Assembly (NCBI GenBank): GCA_018105865.1
Contig: CM030850.1
Coordinates: 15,923,467 to 15,987,466 of the forward strand
DNA from: Metaphire vulgaris
Taxonomy: Eukaryota; Annelida; Clitellata; Crassiclitellata; Megascolecidae
Direction of reading: 5' to 3'
DNA: 64,000 nucleotides
Positions 35,978 to 46,282 of the stretch are shown in pieces. Positions within the stretch are counted from its first letter, which is position 1. Each line of letters begins with the position of its first letter. The notes beneath the pieces were generated by a model. The model was not told where the DNA came from. It did not search any database and saw only the letters and a program-made list of their open reading frames with translations. A program made the position numbers and the translations under genes.

Positions 35978-36660
35978 GCGCTATAAAACATAAGCCCTCC
36001 TATACGAATTAACGTTGCGGCGCCGCATCATAATAAAAATTTCATTAGATGGAATCATTTATAGCAAAATCCTTTAGCATAAGTATCTCTTGAAATTCTG
36101 TACCTGCTATTTTATATTTAATAAGTTAGAAGTTTAAACAGAAAAAGTAATGCGGGAATCTTGTTATTTTATAATATTAATGTACTCAATGTAGTTTGGT
36201 CAAATGTTAAGTCAAATTCAAACAAAAAATAGCACTAGGTATAATGTCTTTCTTTTATTTCAGCAACTTACCATATTATTTTACAATTGCTGTTATTTAA
36301 AATAACATCAAATAAATAACTACGACAAAGGTAGTAGATGGATTTCAAAATTATTTCTAAACTTTATTTCTTACTGAACTCAATACAGGTAGCATATTGC
36401 ATATTATAGAAATGAAGAAAACAGCATTAAATGCAATGTTTTAAGGGTTATAAGTTTATAACACTTGTAAATATTAATTAAATAATAATAATGACTTTAT
36501 TATTCTTTGTGCATTTAAAAACAATGGTATATATGTAAAATCGAACTTATTTTTAAAATTTGAAAAACATTATTTTACTTAATGCTAAATAAATAAGTTC
36601 AAAACCATCGATTTAAATATAGTGAGAGAACACTATCCATATACAAATTCGCCATCTATG
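35978..36660 (-). mobile_element. ~680-base retroposon-like repeat, copy 1, with (ATT)n tail
   Basis: Aligns over most of its length with 39594-40270: shared landmarks are gcgctataaaa, tagaatcatttata-caaaat-type, gtgtactcaatgtagtttg and tttatttcagcaa. Both copies carry an (AAT)n run at the left end, i.e. an (ATT)n tail on the minus strand, and both fade out near ccatcgat-taaatat. No ORF is seen. Confidence 0.7.
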
Positions 36661-36711
36661 CATAGGCAAAATGAGGGCGTTTAAAATGGCTATTAATGTT
36701 AGTTAATTCAA

Positions 36712-36712
<1 letters not shown>

Positions 36713-36764
<52 letters not shown>

Positions 36765-36793
36765 CATCATCATCATCATCATCATCATCATCT
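36713..36793. repeat. (ATT)n then (ATC)n microsatellite
   Basis: About 17 ATT units pass into about 10 ATC units. Confidence 0.95.
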
Positions 36794-37164
36794 TCTTCCA
36801 ACCCTTCAGTTACCTTCATTACCTTCAGGTATTTGCTCTTTATATTAGCACAATGGGTTCATTTCTGAATTAGCATCAGGCCTTATGTTGCCCATCAACT
36901 TTATGTCGATGATATGCAAATTCTCATCTCCTATGATTCCTCCTCTTCACCTCTTCAAAGTCTTCCCTTGATATTCTATTCACCGCATTCTCTAATATTC
37001 AGACATGGACAGATCTAAATGATTCAATAAGCTTCTTCTAAAGTCATCTAAAACCTAGTTCTTGGTGTTAGGCTATAGACACACCAGCAGCTCAACTGAT
37101 CAAGTTTTGATATCTGAAATCTGTGGCACTGGGAGATTCTACTGTTGCATCGACATGTACTTCA

Positions 37165-37697
37165 GCTCACGACTTTAAATCCTTCCTTTTTCTAAAATCA
37201 TTTCCTCCATAGCTGTAACAAAACTAACAACCCAGCCTCACTGCCCTTCGGATGTTGACTATTTCCTGGCTGATCATATATCTTTTCCATAGCTAATTTA
37301 AGAAAGGCTGAGAGCCTAAGGGGCGGGAAGATAGATGAGTGGTAATATCACTGGGCAGGCACGCCGACGACACGGGTTCAATCCCGTAGGAGCCCCTAAG
37401 GTCGACTCAGCCTTAATCGCTAGAGGGCGGTAGTAGCATCAAAAATGAGTATCAATGGCAACATTGCGATAGTAACCATAGGTTCGGCGGAAGAGACTGG
37501 CCACCGTCCGCCGATGTATGGCTTAGCCACCTATGGGCTGCTGGCTACTAAATACGGGGATCAGCACCGGACCCTACGGGCGTGAGCCTACGGGTGAAAA
37601 CCTTTACTTCCTTTACTTGAGAGCCTAAGAATAAGCAGCTACTGTTGTGCTGCTTTACCAAGGCGCTATAGAATCCACGAGATTTAACTTACTTACT
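37165..37697 (+). mobile_element. CR1-like LINE 3' tail inserted in another LINE, itself split by a SINE
   Basis: It matches the tail at 15865-16345: tttaaatccttccttttt, catttcctccatagctgtaa, aataagcagctactgttgtg, then a ctatagaatccacgagattt variant and a (TTAC)n end. A SINE sits between agagcctaag repeats inside it. Confidence 0.75.
37321..37617 (+). mobile_element. tRNA-derived SINE with 12-base target duplication
   Basis: The first ~80 bases resemble a tRNA gene with RNA polymerase III promoter boxes: A box tagatgagtgg at 37332-37342 and B box ggttcaatccc at 37375-37385, spaced as in tRNA genes. A tRNA-unrelated body follows, ending in cctttacttcctttactt. The flanks tgagagcctaag (37309-37320 and 37618-37629) are identical, so the element inserted cleanly into the LINE tail. 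The end resembles the TTAC-rich tail of the host LINE family, a possible mobilisation partner (inference). Confidence 0.85.
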
Positions 37698-37930
37698 TAC
37701 TTACCTTGGTGCGATATTTGATTCGTCTCTTTCTTTCACTAGTCACATAAATTCAATTAGCAAAATTTCTCGTTATTATATTCGGGACGTCTATCGTATT
37801 ACATTGGCTCCCCATTAAACAGCTAATTGATTACAGAATTATGTCTTTTGGTCTATCGCAGGACGGTCATTTGTTGTTCCCCATTCGAGTACAGTCATTG
37901 GCTCCAGTTGTTTTTCGGTGTGCAGCCGTA

Positions 37931-39272
37931 CAGTGTTTATTCTAGGCCTTCTTAGGGGGGGGAATTTCCCCCCCCCCCCAAAGTTTGAAAATTCATCCCC
38001 AAATTTTTTTAGATGTTGGCTGGGGGAATGGAAATTTCCCCTCCAAACGTGTGAAAACTCAAACCTTGTCCCCTCCAAACATTTCAAAATCCCCCTCCCA
38101 ATGTCAAGGGGGTTAGAATCAGAGATGTAGTCAAGACCAGACGTTCCGAGACCAAGCAAGACCAAGACCACTAATCATCAAGACCAAGACCGAGACCAAG
38201 ACCACTACCATCGAGACCAAGACCAAGACCAAGACCAGTACCATCGAGACCAAGACCAAGACTAAGACAACCTGATGACATAATGCAAAAATATTTACTC
38301 AATCAATTACTGTACACATACTTCCAGATGGTATGTTCAACTCTTCTGTATCACCAGTCTAGGCAGGATTCTCCGGAGTTGTTAGAGTGGGAAGATTTTC
38401 TGTTTCATGGACTATGTAGTCCATAATAAAATCCTTAGCATTGGCTTTGACCGCTGCCGAACCGAAATGATCCGAATCCAGCCAGACAAAACCTTAGGTT
38501 GGATATAAGTCTAATAAAGTTTAGGGGCCTGGGAAATGTTTGAAGTTGAGTTCAAAGGAGAGCTCCTGCAAGGCGCTGGGGCGGGGATGGTGGTTGGCAG
38601 ATCTTTGAAGTTGGCTACTGCAGGTCAACGGTCAATGCCCACTTTATAAAGGGGAGGGTGGTGGGAGGGGGTGACAAATGTAACCGGAGTATGTTTCGGG
38701 CAGTCAAGCGAGAAAATGTACATAGGCCAACATATATTAATCCGTAAACTCTTTAGTTGCTTTCTAAGGGGAGGGGTGACAAATGTTTTAGTTCAAAGGC
38801 TGAACGATGTTTGCTAAAATGCTTCTGATCCATGATGATTGACAACTGCTTCGCTGTATCGTTCTATTGATAGACTTATTCTATATAGCCTAATACAACT
38901 TACCTACCTTTCCATTCTTCTTACCCACCCATCCTCCTCCCCTCCTCTTAGCCCTCCTCTTCCCTTCTCGCACACCCATCCCTCACTCCTCCTACAAAGC
39001 CCCCGCCCACCCCTTCCCTGAGACCCCTCCCCTCCAACCTATACTCGATCGTAGCCGTCGTTCGTCGCCATTGTTACGTACCGCGATATTTCTTATAATA
39101 ATATAGTGGTCTCGAAAAATTTCCGAGACCAATTCATCAAGACCGAGACCAAGACCAAGACCTTAGCTGTCGAGACCAAGACAAGACCAAGACCACAAAA
39201 AATCGGTCTCGAGCGGTCTCGAGACCAAGACCGCGGTCTCGAGGACTACATCCCTGGCTAGAATAAACACTG
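37931..39272. mobile_element. CAGTGTTTATTCTA-family MITE carrying a nested hAT element
   Basis: It begins cagtgtttattctaggcc and ends ggctagaataaacactg, flanked by gcagccgta on both sides (9 identical bases, of which 8 would be the duplication). Without the nested element it would be about 200 bases, like the copy at 31448-31793. Confidence 0.85.
38120..39256. mobile_element. 1.1-kb hAT-like element (CAGRGATGTAGTC ends) nested in the MITE
   Basis: The left end cagagatgtagtc and the right end gactacatccctg match as inverted repeats at 12 of 13 positions. Flanks gttagaat and gctagaat agree at 7 of 8. Subterminal arrays of GAGACCAAGACCAA-like units run inward from both ends. The interior has no recognisable transposase. 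Confidence 0.85.
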
Positions 39273-39532
39273 GCAGCCGTAGGTTTTGGAATTCCCTAAC
39301 CAACATCACTTCGTATACCTGTTTGGCTTGACCTATACCTCTTAGATTGTTCCCCCGCCGATCTCACTGGCCTTTTTCTGCTTGACATGGCTCTAATTCG
39401 GTCTGGACCTGGTGCTCCATTAACTGATGCCTTAGGCATTATAATAGTGGCGCCTCAGAAGTTGATCGATTGATTGATAGGCTATTTGCTAATCTTTACT
39501 CACCTTTTCCCGTAACGAACTCCTTAAGAATC

Positions 39533-39534
<2 letters not shown>

Positions 39535-39590
<56 letters not shown>
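39535..39590. repeat. (AAT)n microsatellite
   Basis: About 18 AAT units at the left edge of the retroposon-like copy 39594-40270, probably its reverse-strand tail. Confidence 0.95.
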
Positions 39591-39593
<3 letters not shown>

Positions 39594-40270
39594 TATAAAA
39601 TAGCGCTATAAAATGTTAGCCCTTTATATAAAATAACTCTGGTGCCACATTTCGCTATGAAATCTTATTATCATTAGATAGAATCATTTATAACAAAATC
39701 ATTTAGCATAAGTAGCTTTTAATATTTGGCATCTGTTTGTGGATATTTGAAAATAGAATTTTAATCGAGAAATTAATAAATATTAGTGTACTCAATGTAG
39801 TTTGATCAAATGCCAAGTCCAATATGAACAGAAAATAGCACTAGGTAAAATGTCATTCTTTTATTTCAGCAATTTCCATGTTACTTTATAATTGCCGATA
39901 ACAAATAATAATAACAACAAATAAATAAATAATGTTTGTCAAAATAAATAGACAGATTTCAAAAATATTTCAAAACTGTATTTCTTACTGGACTTAATAT
40001 AAGTTGAATATTGCGCATTAATACAAACGAAAAAACAACATTAAATACAATGTGTTATTATTTGTTATACTTGTAAATGGTAACTAAATGATAATTTTGA
40101 GCTTATTCGTTGTTCTATTTAAGAGAAAGGGCTAAAAATACAAAATATAATTTTTAAATAATTTTTTTGAAAATATTATTGCACTTAATGCAAAATAAAT
40201 AGTTCAACGCCATCGATCTAAATATTGTAAGATTAAACTACCTATACACAAACGCCATTTTCACAAGGGC
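39594..40270 (-). mobile_element. ~680-base retroposon-like repeat, copy 2
   Basis: Second direct copy of the repeat at 35978-36660, 3.6 kb away and in the same orientation, with the same (AAT)n left border and gradual fade-out near 40270. Divergence is high (small indels throughout), so the copies are old. Confidence 0.7.
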
Positions 40271-41760
40271 AGGAAGATGGTCAAAAATGACATACATACG
40301 CGTCTTAGGATTGCCTGTTAGGCTGTTTTATTATGTAATGTAGGCGTTTTCGCCTTGGGAGACATGATTTATCAAAAGGCAATTGCTGTGAGCATCATTA
40401 AATGAGCACTTTATCCAATCCAATCGTGCCATTTTGTGCAGAAGCTTCTAACGATTGCGCAACAAATCCTAGTGGCATAAGAAAGAACTCCGAATTCTGG
40501 ATATCAGGCTAGACTACCTTGGTGACAGTCTTAAAGGCGGACAGACCAGGGCTACAAACTGTGGCTTGTCTCCGAGTAAGATTGAGCCACGAGCCTCTTG
40601 ACTCAGTGTTTTGCTATTGCGCGAAAGGACGGTAGGCCTATATCAAACGATCGAGGAACTAATTCAAAAAGAAAAGTTGTAAAACATCAAAGAGATTGTT
40701 CCACTAGATTGACTAGAAGATGGTTGACAAGAAGGGCGACCAAAAAGTCGACGGACGGATGGCGTGGAATTAAGAGTGACGAATGCAGTTGTCATCGGCA
40801 GTCAGAAATGCACAGGACAGACATTGCTGGGAGTGTTGTCACGCCCACCCTCCGTTCCTTAAAGGAAGCGGGAGAAACTATGAGAAGACAGAGACTGGCT
40901 GGACGGACAGTTGATGAAGAGGTCAAAACAAACAGCAGCAGGAGTAGCAAAGGAGTGGAAATGAACTGAAAATGACAAAGCAGTCGGAATAAGGGAATGT
41001 GACAGAACTATTGCAGACGGAAGTCGAGTCGATTATTTTTCGTTTGCATATAAGGATATTTGAAGGTTGCTGCCTCAGCTATTAAGTCAATTGCACTGAA
41101 GTGTTGTAACTTGTAAATCCACTTCAACATTTACTGCTAATCAAAAATAATAGGCCTATTGCCCAAATGTTAGGAGCTAAGTCGCCTTCAATGCTTTTGA
41201 GTTGCAGATCGTTCCAAATATTAAATTAGCTGCGCTTTAATAGCTATATAGGTCTACAGTTCTAAGCAAATATTGTTAGTTCAAAAGTAAAAACAGAACA
41301 TATTGATTCGAGTTATATTATTTATTATCTTCAGACCCAAATCATGGACTTGCTTCCTCTGTCTGTTACATCTTCTGACGAACCGAGTGCTTCTAAATCG
41401 AGACCTATACTTGAGCGCTTCCAATTCAAAGACGTTTCCTCTACAGTCTGTCTTACTGTTTCCACTCTCAGTGATCTCTGCACTGACTGGGTCTTGGGCA
41501 GATGGCTTTGGAGAGCCATCGACTGATGCCTTTGAGTACTAGACCTAGTGGCATATAAGTGCATAATTATATTCTACTGGTTGATCTCTGGAATTGACCT
41601 GCTCTAAAACGGATACAAAATATCTTTACTTTCTTAAAAAGTGTCGTACGATCGTAGAAGGCTACATATGAAAATGAATCAATGAGAATTAATTAGCAAA
41701 ACTATAACCTCCATTGCGTCCATTCAAAACGCACTAGCCCAAGCGGTAACTAAATCTCCA
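40271..41760. other. No gene firmly recognised; one long non-ATG open frame
   Basis: A basic, ~120-codon open frame runs + strand at about 40601-40969 without an ATG at its start and without recognised motifs. At 41330-41560 both strands are open for about 75 codons, again without a recognisable family. TAGGCCTA occurs at 40633 and 41151. Confidence 0.35.
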
Positions 41761-42216
41761 AAGTTCTGCCATACATGTATCTCTCCTATACTGAAGTCAC
41801 TGCACTGGCTCAAAATTTCCGAACGCATCCAGTACAAGATAATAACGATCGCATAGGCCTATACAGTTCACGCCGTTCATCAAAAACCTGTATACTTCCG
41901 AAAACTCTTGACGCCTCAGCCTCCTGAACTTAGTCTTACACGACCGTTATTCATCTCACAACTCGCACGCCCGTTAGGCGTTAGATCAATCAACTCTCAA
42001 AATCTGCAACCGCGCTTTCTCGTATGCCTCACCAGAACTTTGGAACTCAATTCCAGCTGAATTCCCTCCGCTGCCTACGCTATGGTCAAACAACTAGCTC
42101 TGATTACTTTCTTCTCTAATTCCGTCACTATCTCCTCAAGCCTTCAGGTCTAGACTTAAAACCTTCCTATTCCAGAAGTCATTTCCTCCGTAGCTGTAGC
42201 AGCTCGCCCCGCCGCC

Positions 42217-42406
42217 CAGTGGCGGCTCTAGGATTTGGAAAGTGGGGGGGCCGTTGGGGTGGCAACTTCTAATCATGGGGGGCCAACCATTTGTTGTTTA
42301 ATGTATGTAGCATTAAGTATAGGGTCCCAACTGGGGGGCCACTGGGGGGCCAGGCTCTCATTAGGGGGCACGGGCCCCCCTGGCTCCCCCGGTGGAGCCG
42401 CCACTG
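42217..42406. mobile_element. CAGTGGCGGCTC-type MITE
   Basis: It begins cagtggcggctctagg and ends ggtggagccgccactg, flanked by identical ccgccgcc 8-mers. Rich in G runs. Opposite in orientation to the damaged copy at 13423-13558. Confidence 0.88.
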
Positions 42407-42541
42407 CCGCCGCCTCGTAGATACACTGACGTGCTCAGTGACTCAGCCGACACTCCACCTTGCCCATAGCTATTCAAGAGAGAGTGTAAGCGCATAAGAA
42501 TAAGCAGCTACCACTATACTACTCTTTAAAGCGCTATATAC

Positions 42542-43649
42542 TCTGAGTATTAGAGAAGGGAGGTGTTACAAGAGAATTTTTGGAGTCTATATCAAAAGAA
42601 GAAAACTGTCGTACTTTGGCCACATCATGAGGAAGACAGGTATCTGTTTGAAAAAAGAAATTATAAAAGGCACAACTGATGGAAAAAGAAAAAAGGCAGA
42701 CGAAGAACCAGATGGACTGATAGCATCATGCTTCTTCTTTCTTTCAGGTGCCATGCATTGCTGCGTCGGCGGCCATGGACTTCCACTTTTCTCGATCTCT
42801 AGTGTTCCTCAGGAGTTCGATGTTATTTCCTATCCCCATTTCTTCTCTCATTCTGTCTGTATATTTTGATCTTTGTTTTCCTCTTGATCTTTTACCCTCC
42901 ACCATGCCTGTCACTGCCAAGTTTTCTAATCCTTCTTTTCTCATCACGTGCCCGAAAAATTTCATCTGTCTTAACTTGATGGTAGTCATCAGTGTTCGTC
43001 TCTCTTCCATCATCTGTAGTACTTCTTCGTTAGTTCTCTTGTCTGTCCATGGGACCTTTAGCATCCTCCTATAAAACCACATTTCTGCCGCTTCCAGTTT
43101 CTTTTTAATCTTTTTTGATATGTTCCACGTCTCAGATCCATATAACAAAACTGACCATACATAGCATCTAAGCACTCTGAGCCTTGTTTCTTTTAATATT
43201 TTCTTGTTCGTTAATATTTGTTTCATTTCCATGAAGGCAGATTTTGCCATACCTATTCTTGTTATTATGTCTTTATCACTTCTTCCATCACTTGTAATAA
43301 TGCTTCCCAAATATTTGAAATAAGTTACTTGTTCTATTTCTCTTCCATTTAATAAAATCTTGCATTTCGGCACTTCTTTTTGTTTTGTTATTACCATAGT
43401 GAAGGTCTTCTTTATGTTTATTTTTAGTCCTTTTCTCTCACTTTCCTCTGATAGTTTGTCCACCAGTTCCTGTAGCCTTCTTTCCGAGTACGCTAACAGT
43501 GTTGTATCATCCGCATCATGCAATGGACTGGAAAGACAATGGAGATGGCGATCCGAACGACAGACAACAGAAAACAATGGAACAAATCTCATTCATGATG
43601 CGGTCTACCCTCGTAGCGAGGATGACTGAAGACAAGACAAGACGATAAT
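42542..43649 (+). mobile_element. 5'-truncated LINE inserted in the CR1-like LINE tail
   Basis: Its + strand ends share near identity with 6870-7140 (tattagagaagggaggtgtt, aatggactggaaagaca, cagacaacagaaaacaatgg). It is flanked by a 21-base target duplication with one mismatch (42521-42541 and 43650-43670, actctttaaagygctatatac), typical of target-primed reverse transcription. It is itself split by the minus-strand LINE at 42731-43512. Confidence 0.82.
42731..43512 (-). mobile_element. 5'-truncated LINE, reverse transcriptase C-terminal half, long open frame
   Basis: A minus-strand frame stays open for about 260 codons: DADDTTLLAYSERRLQELVD (the ADD catalytic motif), VTYFKYLGSIITSDGR, LLYGSETWNISKK and MKFFGHVMRKEG, ending AADAAMHGT. 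It is flanked by gcatcatg on both sides (42723-42730, 43513-43520). The GAAAGAAAGAAGAAG end on the minus strand is its 3' tail. With few disabling changes it is the youngest of the three stacked LINEs. Confidence 0.88.
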
Positions 43650-43920
43650 ACTCTTTAAAGTGCTATATACATTCACGAGATTTTACTTACTTACTTAGTT
43701 AGTTACTTAACATCTTTATTTGAATCTATGCAACCTGAAAGTGAAAACATCATTAGATGCAATGCTTTATTGACGTAATCCATAGACTTTAATATCATAT
43801 AATAGTATATCTATGATGTAATCCTATAAGCACTGATTAAATTATATAATTTTCTCGGTTATTCTTTTCAATATTTTAAAATATGAAGTAACGAAATGCA
43901 TTTTATCTGTTTCAGATGCT

Positions 43921-44003
43921 TTGAGTACGTTTGTTGGACGTGATGCCGACTGAACGAGTGCTTGTAAACGACGCTTAATTGAGCGTCTCTTGACTTTTCA
44001 AAG
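43921..44003 (+). other. Intronic or upstream sequence before the first collagen exon
   Basis: No ORF of note. It ends in tgacttttcaaag, a moderate splice acceptor for the collagen-type exon that begins at 44004. Confidence 0.3.
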
Positions 44004-44169
44004 CCAGCCAGGGCCACGAGGACCTCTAGGGTCGCCAGGGCCAACGGTGAGTCCTCCGATGCACTTTATCAGAAACAGTCAAGCATCGAATTCAAAGATC
44101 GCTGAATTATTTCGTACACTGTTGATGATGATTACAGTAATTATTTGCAAATAAATAACTGAAAACTAC

Positions 44170-44275
44170 AGTCGACCTTGCCCATAGCTATTTCAAGAAA
44201 GATTTAGCGCATAAGAATAAGCAGCTACTACTGCACTACTACTACTATTACTACTACAACTACTACTACTACTAC

Positions 44276-44317
<42 letters not shown>

Positions 44318-44375
44318 CACTACTACTACTACAAAAGCACTATATAGATTTAAAAGATTTTACTTACTTACTTAC
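44170..44375 (+). mobile_element. CR1-like LINE tail between collagen exons
   Basis: It contains gaccttgcccatagctattt, gcgcataagaataagcagct and gcactatatagattt, then gattttacttacttactta. The tail abuts the splice acceptor of the exon at 44379. A CTA/GTA microsatellite has expanded inside it. Confidence 0.75.
44226..44332. repeat. (CTA)n-(GTA)n-(CTA)n inverted microsatellite
   Basis: A run of CTA units (44226-44276) is followed without a gap by GTA units (44277-44317) and again CTA units. Adjacent complementary runs could fold into a hairpin of about 40 base pairs. Confidence 0.92.
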
Positions 44376-45580
44376 CAGGGTCCTGCTGGATATCCTGGAG
44401 AAAGAGATGAACCGGGACAAGGTGGATCCGTTGTAAGTCAGTTTCCTGTATTTTTTCATTGCTTTTGTTGTTGTTGGACAACCTGTGTTCTAGTTAGCCG
44501 TTCATTGTGGTTCAAGGGATCGGTTCTATGAGTCTGTTTGCTGTCATTTATTGCATTACATTGGGAAATAATTTAAATTTAAACCAACTTTTATTGAGAT
44601 TAATGTATAAACTTGTTATGGTATGACTTTTCTAGTTCCACTTATTTAAGGAGATGATTGCAGAATGTCTGTCTGTTAGCGTTAACAGCCTTGTTTCACT
44701 TCAATATGCCAGATAAGAACTGTGAATATGACCATGTTTAGTCCTGCAATTCTATCAGCAGCCATTTGTTTTGAGTATTATTTGTAGATTGTATATTTTA
44801 GGGTCAACCAGGAAGCCCTGAACCTCCTGGACCACCTGGAGAGGCGAGAAAATATGTAAGAATATTAAAGCAGTAAACGGGTTGTAGAATTATTGATTAC
44901 CTTGATCAGTGAAATACAAACAAGAATTTATGAAGCAGACATGGTACGCACCAGAAAAACTGAATGCTAATGCTTTAAATATGAAGCCATATGTTGACTG
45001 ATGGAATAGAAATATCCCTTGACAGAAAAATGTCAGATATGTTAACATGAAATTTAAAATTAGAATTCAGTCAATCATTCAATTAACTTCTTTGGCACCA
45101 CTATCATAATGCCTAAGCCACTAAGGGATTAGGCAATGGCATTCCAAATTCAAAGCGAATTGGAACCCGGTCAGGCTGGAGGATTCAGGTCATGTGATGG
45201 GTCAAATTCCAAAATGGCTGTCCTGACCATGTACCAAAAGACAGATTTTGTGTGTAGGATTTACTGATCAACAGGAGCTAAGAGCCTTTTGAATGTGATC
45301 TCTTGAGAAATGTGTGAACAACTGTCTTGTATACTGCTGTATGTAAATGATCTTGAAAGAACTGATAGTAAAATAGTAAACCTGGGAAACCATTTTCAAT
45401 TTTGAATAAAATTGTTAAAAACTAAATGCTTGTCTATTGGTGGAAATATGCATTAAAATATAGAGAACATAGACGACTGTTGAGCAGTAAAGATGTTTGC
45501 AGTAACTGGGAATTTTCTGCTTTCAGGGAAATGAGGGACGACCTGGTGAAACCGGTGCCAAAGGCCCACCCGAGCCGGGG

Positions 45581-46240
45581 GTAAGAGTTTCTCTTGTAAA
45601 ATGCAATAAATCAGTTATGTTTAGCTTCATCATTGTCGTCATTATTATCGTTAGGGTTATTCATATTCTGTCTTCTTTATTTCTGTCTGATTCTGAGTAC
45701 TGTCTGATTATAAATAACTATTATATGTAATATGTGTGTATGACGTTGAAGAAATAAATTGAATTGAATTGAATATTTCAACAGTCTCTTATTGTAAAGA
45801 ATCATGAGATGTAGAGATTGTTTTTTAAATGGTAAAAGGGTTGATGCTTTGTTTTAATTGAGTTCTGGCTGTTCAACAGCCTGCTTTGTGCCCTATTCTT
45901 AACTCTTTAGTAAGTCTTTTTATTAGAACTGTCTCATAGATTAATGTAAAGAGGCAGCTTCATTAAGCAGCCTGTTACAAAGTCCAATGCAACAGGGATC
46001 CATTATGCAAGCTTCATGTTTGTATTTTGTGAAACTAACATCTAAGTACCATCCTAGCACTTTGTGCTATGGTGTTGATTGTTATTGATGGAGTCTTAGT
46101 AAGTGAATATTAACAGCATATCTTCAGTTGAAGTATTAAATAATTCCTTTAATTTTAGTATCTGTACTTGAAAATGGATGGATGCTGTGTCTAATTAGCC
46201 ATGTGATAATTCAATTGCATGTGTTTCTCTTTTATTGCAG
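45581..46240 (+). other. Intron-like stretch between the last collagen exon and the zinc-finger exon
   Basis: It starts with a good donor (gtaagagtt) and ends with a good acceptor (ttttattgcag at 46240). I see no ORF. Whether transcription really joins collagen and zinc-finger parts is unknown and unlikely from function. Confidence 0.35.
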
Positions 46241-46282
46241 TGGAATTGAAGTATTGAGGGAAAGCAGAGACTGGTGCAAAGG

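Larger units (their letters stand above)
36795..39480 (+). mobile_element. Decayed Rex1/CR1-like LINE split by several younger insertions
   Basis: The palm region reads QLYVDDMQILISYDSSSS (YVDD at 36902-36913), then NLVLGVR. After an inserted LINE tail plus SINE (37165-37697) it resumes as FDSSLSFTSHINSISKISRY, then RDVYRITLAP. After an inserted hAT element (37931-39272) it ends with FWNSLTNITSYTCLA. The order of pieces is that of a single reverse transcriptase. Stops make it inactive. Confidence 0.65.
41765..43700 (+). mobile_element. CR1-like LINE 3' part, host of two later insertions
   Basis: Readable pieces are LHWLKISERIQYKIITIA, LWNSIPAEFPP-like and LKTFLFQKSFPP, then the family tail (aataagcagctaccacta, gcgctatata). 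It is interrupted by the MITE at 42217-42406. At its 3' end it is split by a second LINE (42542-43649), after which gtgctatatacattcacgag and a (TTAC)n tail complete it. Confidence 0.75.
44004..45580 (+). pseudogene. Four collagen triple-helix exons with Gly substitutions (partial gene)
   Basis: Exons 44004-44046, 44379-44432, 44802-44855 and 45527-45580 all have GT-AG borders and join in phase. The last three are exactly 54 nt (18 codons), the hallmark exon size of fibrillar collagen helices, and each begins with a Gly codon. Encoded triplets include GPRGPLGSPGPT, GPAGYPGERDEPGQG, GQPGSPEPPGPPGEA and GNEGRPGETGAKGPPEPG. The required Gly is replaced by Asp, Glu, Arg and Glu at four places, each explicable by G-to-A changes in GGN codons. 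A working helix would not tolerate this many breaks, so decay after loss of function is likely; a degenerate collagen-like protein is the alternative. Neither N- nor C-propeptide was found. The exon before 44046 has an uncertain 5' border. Confidence 0.65.

Noticed and set aside
37321..37400. Functional tRNA gene
   Set aside because: A and B boxes are present, but the unit continues into a SINE body and is flanked by target duplications. The cloverleaf is not convincing.
40601..40969. Basic ~120-codon open frame
   Set aside because: No ATG near the start, no splice context and no recognisable motif; kept only as a remark.
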